Assembly: GCF_002240355.1 (NCBI RefSeq)
Contig: NZ_CP016353.1
Location: 4,627,001 to 4,691,000 of the forward strand
Reading direction: 5' to 3'
DNA length: 64,000 nucleotides
From: Prauserella marina
GTDB taxonomy: Bacteria; Actinomycetota; Actinomycetes; Mycobacteriales; Pseudonocardiaceae
Part shown: positions 58,570-64,000 of the stretch, one piece after another
Numbering within the stretch: position 1 is the first letter of the stretch
Layout of the letters: every line of letters starts with the position of its first letter
The notes under the pieces: model-generated
The model's database searches: none
Seen by the model: only the letters and a program-made list of their open reading frames with translations
Told to the model about the DNA's origin: nothing
Position numbers and translations under genes: made by a program

Positions 58570-59481
58570 TCAACGCGAAGCCGCCTCGGACACCGCCTGG
58601 TTCGTGCGGCGGATGGCGGAAAGCCCGAGCCACGCCGCGGCGGGCGTCGCCAGCACGGTCACGACGACGAGTACGGCGTCCACTGTGGCGTCATACGCGA
58701 GAAGGAGCATGACGGGCCCCTGGACCGCCGTCGTACAGCAACCCAGCCAGCCCGCCAGCCAGCGCGGCCGGGGCGGGACGCGTTTCCCCTGAGCCAGCAA
58801 CGCGGCACAGCCCAGCAAAGCCAGCAGCGCGGCGACGACCAGTACGACGCGCTGCGCGAGCGACTCCCACCCAGCCAGCCCCATCCCCTCGGAGGCGAAG
58901 GCCCAGAAGATCATCGCGCAGGCGAACGGGATGACGCAGACCGCGGCGAGGGCGCGCGCCCCCCACTGGCTCGGTGGACGTGGGCCCTCCGCGAGGACCG
59001 GCGACCACCGGCGCTGGACGTAGTCGGCGAAGAGAATCGCGAGCGCGACACCGAAAACGCCGAACCCACCGTAGACGAACGCGAACACCGGGCCGGTCAG
59101 ATTGCCCTCGCCCCCGGAATTCACGTTGCCCTCGGTGACGGCCTGAAGCACCGCACCGACGGGCAGGCCGAGCGCGATCGGAGCGAGCGCGCCGGTCGCT
59201 GCCGCGGCGGGGATGACCAGAACCCACCACGGCAGCCGTTGTCCCCAGCTCTGGGTGAGCGCGAGCACGACGATCGCACCGATCACGACGAGGACGACGG
59301 TGATGAGGTTGCCGATCTCCATCCGCGCGTCCTGCATGTTTCCTGTCCCCGAGCCGGGCACCATCCCGATCCGGGAACCGCCGAGCCACAACAGTTTGAG
59401 CACCGTGTAGGGCAGCAAGGCGACGATCGCCAATGTGGCGATGCTCCAGCGTGCGGCGGGCGAAAGAAAGCTTCGGTTCAT
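58570..59481 (-). CDS. Polytopic membrane protein under TetR control
   Basis: A 303-residue integral membrane protein with about seven or eight hydrophobic segments (WSIATLAIVALLPYTVLKLL, ITVVLVVIGAIVVLALTQSW, GPVFAFVYGGFGVFGVALAI, VVLVVAALLALLGCAALLAQ). No catalytic or transport motif is recognised. ATG 59481 overlaps the TetR gene stop (ATGA), so the two are co-translated and the membrane protein is the likely regulated product. The longer in-frame upstream reading is antisense noise. Confidence 0.82.
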   Translation of the reverse strand: MNRSFLSPAARWSIATLAIVALLPYTVLKLLWLGGSRIGMVPGSGTGNMQDARMEIGNLITVVLVVIGAIVVLALTQSWGQRLPWWVLVIPAAAATGALAPIALGLPVGAVLQAVTEGNVNSGGEGNLTGPVFAFVYGGFGVFGVALAILFADYVQRRWSPVLAEGPRPPSQWGARALAAVCVIPFACAMIFWAFASEGMGLAGWESLAQRVVLVVAALLALLGCAALLAQGKRVPPRPRWLAGWLGCCTTAVQGPVMLLLAYDATVDAVLVVVTVLATPAAAWLGLSAIRRTNQAVSEAASR

Positions 59482-60080
59482 GGGTTCGGCTCCCCGTTTC
59501 TTGGATGATCGTGAGCTGGTTCTCCGGTGAGCCACACCGTGCGCGCGAAGGCGAGACTCAGTACGTCGTCGTGGTCGTAACCGGCCGTGTCGTAGCGCAT
59601 CAGGTGGCTCGACAGCCATACGCCAGCGGTCAGCGCGGCCCGCGCGGCGGCCTCGCGCTCGTCACCGGTCACTTCGAGGAACAACCGGTGCAGGTAGGCC
59701 ATCCTGGTCCGGTCGACCCGCCGGGTGCGCTCCGCGATCGCGGGATCACGGCGAGCCCAGTCGCGGATCGCCAGCTCGACCCCTTTCGCTCCCGCGCGCG
59801 CCTTGGCCCCGCGCGTCAGCGCGCGCAGCCGTTCGGCCACGTCGGAGCCGCCGACGGCATCGGCCTCGTCGATCACCGCGTCGGCGGCTTCCCGCTCCCA
59901 CGCGTCGAGCATTTCGCTCAGCAACCGCGCGCGCCCATCGAAGTAGCCGTAGAACCCGCCCTTGGTCACCCCCAGCCGCCGGGCGAGTTCCTCCACCCTG
60001 ACTAGCTCCGGACCACCTTCGCCGAGCGCGTCCAGCCCCGCCCGGATCCACGCGTCTCTCGGTGTTCGCGCGTGTGCCAT
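59478..60080 (-). CDS. TetR-family transcriptional regulator
   Basis: A 200-residue repressor. The N-terminal HTH is LVRVEELARRLGVTKGGFYG then YFDGRARLLSEMLDAWERE. The C-terminal ligand domain is helical. ATG 60080. A near-perfect 9-4-9 palindrome at 60100-60121 overlaps a TATAGA -10-like element, so autoregulation of the TetR-membrane protein operon is likely. Confidence 0.94.
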   Translation of the reverse strand: MAHARTPRDAWIRAGLDALGEGGPELVRVEELARRLGVTKGGFYGYFDGRARLLSEMLDAWEREAADAVIDEADAVGGSDVAERLRALTRGAKARAGAKGVELAIRDWARRDPAIAERTRRVDRTRMAYLHRLFLEVTGDEREAAARAALTAGVWLSSHLMRYDTAGYDHDDVLSLAFARTVWLTGEPAHDHPRNGEPNP

Positions 60081-60099
60081 CGACGTCCCCCAAACCCAG

Positions 60100-60121
60100 A
60101 TCTATACGGCAGCGTACAGAT
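60100..60121 (-). promoter_or_regulatory. TetR operator overlapping a -10 element
   Basis: ATCTATACG-GCAG-CGTACAGAT, a 22-bp inverted repeat with one mismatch per arm, 20 bp before the tetR-type start. On the minus strand it contains TATAGA, a plausible -10 box, so bound repressor would block transcription. Confidence 0.7.
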
Positions 60122-60126
60122 CGGGC

Positions 60127-60543
60127 TCAGCGCGTTCGCAGGCCGGTCAGCCGGGCGACGGCGGCGAACCCCTCCTCGGTACCGGGCCAGTGGGCGCGGA
60201 CCGCGTCCATTCCGGCGCGGCGGACGACGCCCCGCAGCACGGCGGTCACGATGATCGCGTCGTCGGCGTACCCGAGGACGGGGATGAAATCCGGGATCAA
60301 GTCGATGGGAAGCGCGAGGTAGACCAGCAGAAGTCCCAGCCGCACCCGCACGCCGCGCGGCAGTTCCTTGTCGGTGGCGAGACCTCGGATCAAGCGAAGC
60401 ACGTCGGGCAGGACACGCAGCGCCTCACGCAGCAGCCCGCCCCCTGGGCGCGACACGATCAGCACCACGACCAGTGCCAGCCACGCGAGCAGGAGCACGA
60501 CGGCGAGCCCGATGACCAGGTCCCACCAGAACGAGCCGGTCAA
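60127..60543 (-). CDS. DUF1232 (YkvA-like) membrane protein
   Basis: A 138-residue protein with one strong N-terminal membrane segment (LVIGLAVVLLLAWLALVVVL) and the DUF1232 core LLVYLALPIDLIPDFIPVLG-YADDAIIV near residues 90-118. The function of this family is unknown. The start is TTG 60543, which overlaps the ArsR gene stop by 4 bp, so it is co-translated with the metal regulator. Confidence 0.9.
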   Translation of the reverse strand: MTGSFWWDLVIGLAVVLLLAWLALVVVLIVSRPGGGLLREALRVLPDVLRLIRGLATDKELPRGVRVRLGLLLVYLALPIDLIPDFIPVLGYADDAIIVTAVLRGVVRRAGMDAVRAHWPGTEEGFAAVARLTGLRTR

Positions 60544-60926
60544 CCGTTCGCGCTCCGCAAGCGCGGACGATGCGGTTCTGGCCGGTCACCGGATCCGGCT
60601 TCGAGCCCCCTTTCGACGTGGTCCGCGTGATACAGCGCCTGGGCAAGCAGGCGGCGAACGTGCTCGTCAGCGGCGGAGTAGAAGACGAACGTGCCTTCGC
60701 GGCGGCCTTTCACGAGTCCCGCCAAGCGCAGTTTCGCGAGGTGCTGGGACACCGCCGTCGGGTTCACCCCGGCGAGCTCGGCCAGGCATGCCACCGAGGA
60801 TTCGCCCTGGAGCAGCGCCCAGAGGATCTTGATCCTGGTCGGGTCGGCGAGCAGGCGAAACGACTCGGCGGCCAGGTGCACCTGCTCGTCATGGGGCATG
60901 TCGAATTCCGGCAGCGAGTTGTGCAT
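60540..60926 (-). CDS. ArsR/SmtB-family metal-sensing repressor
   Basis: A 128-residue winged-helix repressor. HTH: VACLAELAGVNPTAVSQHLA then KLRLAGLVKGRREG. The alpha-5 metal site DEH-(10 residues)-HADH fits the D-x-H-x10-H-x2-H pattern of SmtB/CzrA/NmtR sensors of zinc, nickel or cobalt. There are extra histidines near the N-terminus. Divergent from a CDF metal exporter, which it should derepress when metal is in excess. Confidence 0.95.
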   Translation of the reverse strand: MHNSLPEFDMPHDEQVHLAAESFRLLADPTRIKILWALLQGESSVACLAELAGVNPTAVSQHLAKLRLAGLVKGRREGTFVFYSAADEHVRRLLAQALYHADHVERGLEAGSGDRPEPHRPRLRSANG

Positions 60927-60955
60927 ACCCGCACCCTACCCCGCTACCTCACTAC

Positions 60956-60990
60956 CTACATACCTTCATGCATACGCAGATACGATGCTA
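60956..60990. promoter_or_regulatory. Candidate ArsR operator region
   Basis: An AT-rich island in the 112-bp arsR/CDF divergent gap with repeated ATAC elements (ACATACC, GCATACG, AGATACG) and the partly symmetric stretch CATGCATACGCAGATACGAT. Likely operator for the metal sensor; the exact dyad could not be fixed. Confidence 0.4.
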
Positions 60991-61038
60991 GTGTCTGCCC
61001 GCAAGCGTCGAGACCGCGGAGACAGAGGTAGCGGAGTC

Positions 61039-62055
61039 ATGACCACATCGGGACACGGCCACGACCATGGGCGGCAAGCCGCGGGCAGGCGGTGGTGGCA
61101 TCAGGTCGCGCACGCGGTCAGGCCGCACAGCCACGACAGCACGGACCGGTTGGACCCGGCACTGGAGACCAGCAAGCGCGGGATGCGAGCGCTGGTGTGG
61201 TCCTTCGCCGCACTGTTCGTGACGGCGGTCGCGCAGCTCGCGCTGGTGATGGTCACCGGATCGGTCGCGCTGCTCGGCGACACGATTCACAACTTCGCCG
61301 ACGCGCTGACCTCGGTGCCGATCGGCATCGCTTTCGTACTGGGCCGCAGGGCCGCGACGCGCCGCTACACCTACGGGCTCGGCCGCGCCGAGGACCTGGC
61401 GGGGGTGATCGTGGTGGTGATCATCGCCGGGTCGGCGGCGCTGGCCGCGTACGAGGCGATACACCGGCTCGCGCATCCACGGCCCGTGCAGCACCTGTGG
61501 GTGCTGGCGCTGGCGGGAATCGTCGGGTTCGCCGGGAACGAACTGGTCGCGCGGTACCGGATCACGGTGGGACGGCAGATCGGGTCGGCGGCCTTGGTCG
61601 CCGACGGGTTGCACGCCCGTACCGACGGATTCACTTCGCTCGCGGTGGTGCTGGGCGCCGCCGGGGTCGCGCTGGGGATTCCGGCCGCCGATCCGGTGGT
61701 CGGTTTGCTGATCACCGTGGCGATCCTGTTCGTCTTGCGCGACGCGGCCAAGGAGGTGTTCCGGCGCTTGATGGACGCCGTCGACCCCGCCACCGTCGAA
61801 CTGGCCGAGCGGAGCGCCGCCGAGGTGCCCGGAGTGCGCGCGGCGAAGGACGTGCGCATGCGCTGGATCGGTCACAGCCTGCGGGCCGAGCTGGCTGTGC
61901 GCGTCGACAACTCGCTGACCGTTGACCGCGCCCACGAGCTGGCGCACGAGGTCGAGCACCAGCTCAGGCAAACGGTGCCCCGGCTCACCGCCGCGGTCGT
62001 CCACATCGAACCGGCAACGGGTGCCGACATCATCCACGCCCGCGCGCATCGCTGA
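61039..62055 (+). CDS. Cation diffusion facilitator (CDF) metal efflux transporter
   Basis: A 338-residue proton-coupled metal exporter. The N-terminal tail is His-rich (GHGHDHG). Six membrane segments follow. Both halves of the transport site are seen: GDTIHNFAD (segment 2) and ADGLHARTD (segment 5), each D-x-x-H-x-x-x-D, the HD-HD arrangement usual for zinc/cobalt exporters. The C-terminal cytoplasmic domain is ferredoxin-like. ATG 61039 has GGAG upstream. Divergent from the ArsR sensor. Confidence 0.95.
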   Translation: MTTSGHGHDHGRQAAGRRWWHQVAHAVRPHSHDSTDRLDPALETSKRGMRALVWSFAALFVTAVAQLALVMVTGSVALLGDTIHNFADALTSVPIGIAFVLGRRAATRRYTYGLGRAEDLAGVIVVVIIAGSAALAAYEAIHRLAHPRPVQHLWVLALAGIVGFAGNELVARYRITVGRQIGSAALVADGLHARTDGFTSLAVVLGAAGVALGIPAADPVVGLLITVAILFVLRDAAKEVFRRLMDAVDPATVELAERSAAEVPGVRAAKDVRMRWIGHSLRAELAVRVDNSLTVDRAHELAHEVEHQLRQTVPRLTAAVVHIEPATGADIIHARAHR

Positions 62056-62149
62056 GGCGTCCACGGCTCCGACGAAGCACGAAACCCGTTGGCACACATG
62101 GGCATTCGCTTGCGCATCCGCCATAAGCCGACACTGACAGGGCTCGTCC

Positions 62150-62191
62150 CGAACGCGGATCTCGCCGTCCCGGGCGGGGGACTCGCGGAAC
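62150..62191 (+). repeat. Two units of the 21-bp dispersed repeat
   Basis: CGAACGCGGATCTCGC plus five bases (62150-62170) is followed directly by a second, more diverged unit (62171-62191). The core is the same as in the array at 14062-14229, about 48 kb away. Located in the gap between the CDF gene and the convergent regulator gene. Confidence 0.7.
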
Positions 62192-62212
62192 GCGGCGACC
62201 CGGCGGGTTCGC

Positions 62213-62869
62213 TCAGGAGCCCCTGGCGACCACGAGACCCGACTCGTAGGCGAGCACGACGAGCTGAGCCCGATCGCGGGCATGCAGCTTGGTCATCGCC
62301 CTGTTGACGTGCGTCTTGGCCGTCAGCGGGCTGATGACCATCCGGTCGGCGATCTCGTCGTTGGAAAGTCCTTGCGCGACAAGGGAAACGGCCTCGCGCT
62401 CCCGGTTGGTCAGTTCCGTCAGCACCGCGCCCGTGGTGAGTGGCCGCGTGACGTAGCGGTCGATCAGCTTGCGGGTGATCGACGGCGCGAGCAAAGCATC
62501 GCCGCGCGCGGCGACCCTCACGGCGTGCAGGAAGTCCTCCGGCTCGATGTCCTTGACGAGAAACCCGGCCGCACCGGCCCGCAGCGCGTTGAAGACATAC
62601 TCGTCGAACCCGTAGTTGGTGAGGATGACGACGTGGACCCCGGCAAGCGCGGGGTCGGCCGCGATCCGCCGGGTCGCCTCGATGCCGTCCAGGTCCGGCA
62701 TCTCGATGTCGATGAGCGCGATGTCGGGCAGGTACCGCCTGGCCAGCTCGACGCCCTCCCGGCCGTCGGCGGCCTCCGCCACGACCTCGATGTCGTCCTC
62801 GATGTCGAGCAGCGCCCGGAATCCGCTGCGCAACAGCGGCTGGTCGTCGACGAGCAGAACCCGGATCAC
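62213..62869 (-). CDS. NarL/LuxR-family response regulator
   Basis: A 218-residue regulator. Receiver: RVLLVDDQPLLRSGFRALLD, phospho-Asp in IALIDIEMPDLDG, VILTNYGFD, FLVKDIEPED. LuxR-type HTH: LTNREREAVSLVAQGLSNDE then RMVISPLTAKTHVNRAMTKL. Its start overlaps the kinase stop by 4 bp (minus strand). It forms a two-component pair with the next gene. Confidence 0.95.
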   Translation of the reverse strand: MIRVLLVDDQPLLRSGFRALLDIEDDIEVVAEAADGREGVELARRYLPDIALIDIEMPDLDGIEATRRIAADPALAGVHVVILTNYGFDEYVFNALRAGAAGFLVKDIEPEDFLHAVRVAARGDALLAPSITRKLIDRYVTRPLTTGAVLTELTNREREAVSLVAQGLSNDEIADRMVISPLTAKTHVNRAMTKLHARDRAQLVVLAYESGLVVARGS

Positions 62870-63981
62870 GACAGCCCCGCCACGGGAAGCTCGGCCTCGA
62901 CGGCGAAACCGCCCTCACCGCGTGGCGCGGCCCGAAGTCGTCCCCCGAGCGCGGTGACCCGCTCACGCATTCCGAGCAGCCCGACGCCGGGCACTGGCGC
63001 CCGGTCCGGGGTGGCCGTGCCGTCGTCGTCGATCCGGATGACCAGCAGACCGGGGCGGTGATCGATCACCACCGACGCGGTCTCGGCGCCGGAATGCCTC
63101 GCGATGTTGGTCAGCGACTCCTGGACGATGCGGTAGGCGGTGCCGCCGACCTCGGCAGGCACCCCATTCGCCGTTCCCTCGATCCTCAGCGTCGCGTCGA
63201 GGCCCGCCGTCCTCGCTCTGGCCACCAACTCGGGAACGTGGTCGAGACCGTGCGCGGGATGACTGTCGTCGTCGCGAAGGGCCTCAAGGGTCGCCCGCAG
63301 TTCCCTTGCCGCCTCCCTGCCTGCCTCCCTGATGGTCAGCAGCGCCTCCGGTACCTGCTCACCACGTTTGCGGGCCACGTGGACGGCGGCCTCGGCCTGC
63401 ACCTTGATCACGGAGATCTGATGGGTGAGCGAGTCGTGCAATTCCCTCGCGACGTGCAGCCGCTCCTCGTCGGCACGGCGCCGCGCGGTCTCCTCCCTCG
63501 TGCGCTCCGCCTCCTTCGCTCTGCGCTCGGCCTGCCGCAGCGCCTCGCCCGCGGCGCCCGCGGCGATCAGCCACGCGATCTCAAGGGCGCCCCTCGCTCG
63601 CGCGAACGCCTCGCCGGTGTCGTGCAGGCCCGAGATCATCGCGGCGAGCGGAAGCGCGGCAAGCACGAGCACGCTCGCCACCACCGTGACGACACGATGT
63701 CCCGACCGCATGGCCGCGTACACCGCGAACAGGTACGCGACGGCGGGCACGTCGAATCCGGCCGCCTGATAGCCCACCGCGCACAGCCCGGTGACCGCCA
63801 GTACCACCACCGGCGCGCGGCGGCGCGCGACCAGCGCCAGCCCGCTCGCCGTCAGCAGTGCGCAGCCGAGCAACCAGAGCGGTGACGCGGAATGCCGCCC
63901 GGCCAGCCCGGTGATCAGAAGGGCCGCCGCGACGCCGAGGGCGATGACCCAGTCCGTGGCGGCGATCCGCCCGCTGCTCAT
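62866..63981 (-). CDS. NarL-type sensor histidine kinase
   Basis: A 371-residue kinase. About five N-terminal membrane segments (VIALGVAAALLITGLAGR, PVVVLAVTGLCAVGYQAAGF) precede a coiled linker. HisKA_3: ERLHVARELHDSLTHQISVI. ATPase domain: YRIVQESLTNIARHSGAETA, IRIDDDG and GVGLLGMRERVTAL. ATG 63981 with AGGG upstream is preferred to the GTG three codons earlier (63990). The gene is complete. Signal and targets are unknown. Confidence 0.93.
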   Translation of the reverse strand: MSSGRIAATDWVIALGVAAALLITGLAGRHSASPLWLLGCALLTASGLALVARRRAPVVVLAVTGLCAVGYQAAGFDVPAVAYLFAVYAAMRSGHRVVTVVASVLVLAALPLAAMISGLHDTGEAFARARGALEIAWLIAAGAAGEALRQAERRAKEAERTREETARRRADEERLHVARELHDSLTHQISVIKVQAEAAVHVARKRGEQVPEALLTIREAGREAARELRATLEALRDDDSHPAHGLDHVPELVARARTAGLDATLRIEGTANGVPAEVGGTAYRIVQESLTNIARHSGAETASVVIDHRPGLLVIRIDDDGTATPDRAPVPGVGLLGMRERVTALGGRLRAAPRGEGGFAVEAELPVAGLS

Positions 63982-64000
63982 GCGTTGCACCCTAGCCGGA

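Noticed and set aside
1-64000. CRISPR arrays, insertion sequences and rRNA
   Set aside because: No regularly spaced repeats with unique spacers, no transposase domains and no rRNA segments were seen.

Overview
The window is high-GC actinobacterial chromosome. GTG and TTG starts are common, regulators are typical of the group (ANTAR, WYL, NarL-type two-component pairs), and the gene order is that of Pseudonocardiales (Amycolatopsis/Prauserella/Saccharomonospora-like; the genus is inferred, not proven). The minus-strand genes uvrB, coaE, rpsA, polA and an ANTAR response regulator (pdtaR) occur in the same relative order as the Mycobacterium tuberculosis Rv1633-Rv1626 block. Lineage-specific genes are inserted between them.

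Region 1 (1-34.7 kb) is mostly core chromosome. It holds uvrB (3' end cut by the window), a PucR regulator, a DUF402 protein, and an ABC exporter with its own NarL-type sensor/regulator pair. A large membrane-anchored protein follows, overlapped by a pentapeptide-repeat protein. Then come a GNAT, a CoaE-GrpB fusion, a repeat-rich intergenic zone, rpsA, a methyltransferase, and two tandem GNAT paralogues. A degenerate ABC ATPase is coupled to a YhgE/Pip-type membrane protein. After these lie polA, a PaaI-type thioesterase, a LysR regulator, an alpha/beta hydrolase, a complete branched-chain amino-acid ABC transporter operon (livK-H-M-G-F), pdtaR, and a tRNA with a CAA anticodon.

Region 2 (34.7-41.5 kb) looks like an accessory island next to the tRNA. 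After about 1 kb of gene-poor, lower-GC sequence comes a coherent group: a Pycsar-type transmembrane effector, a Crp-type cNMP-binding regulator, a class III cyclase-like protein, a STAND-like ATPase and a membrane-anchored protein. The C-terminus of the cyclase-like protein and the N-terminus of the ATPase carry the same ~30-residue motif. Two palindromes lie between the crp and cyclase genes, one of them a GTGA-N6-TCAC Crp-type site. I infer a cyclic-nucleotide defence/cell-death system with an amyloid-like protein-recruitment step. This is the best candidate here for an undescribed system.

Region 3 (41.5-46.1 kb) holds an OmpR-type two-component system with a likely secreted target, a RidA protein and a WYL regulator.

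Region 4 (46.2-54.2 kb) is a second signalling cluster. Two NLR-type NTPases (NB-ARC plus helical/TPR repeats) begin with RHIM-like amyloid motifs. A divergently transcribed small protein ends with the matching motif and has a Bell-like effector domain. Two paralogous ~530-residue GT-B-like proteins flank the set.

Region 5 (54.2-64 kb) returns to ordinary chromosome: a baeRF family protein, a MetE-like methyltransferase, a LysR/aldo-keto reductase pair, a TetR-controlled membrane protein, a DUF1232 protein, an ArsR/CDF metal-efflux pair, and a NarL-type two-component system. Starts were chosen from Shine-Dalgarno placement and domain boundaries. Family calls come from recognising motifs, not from searches.
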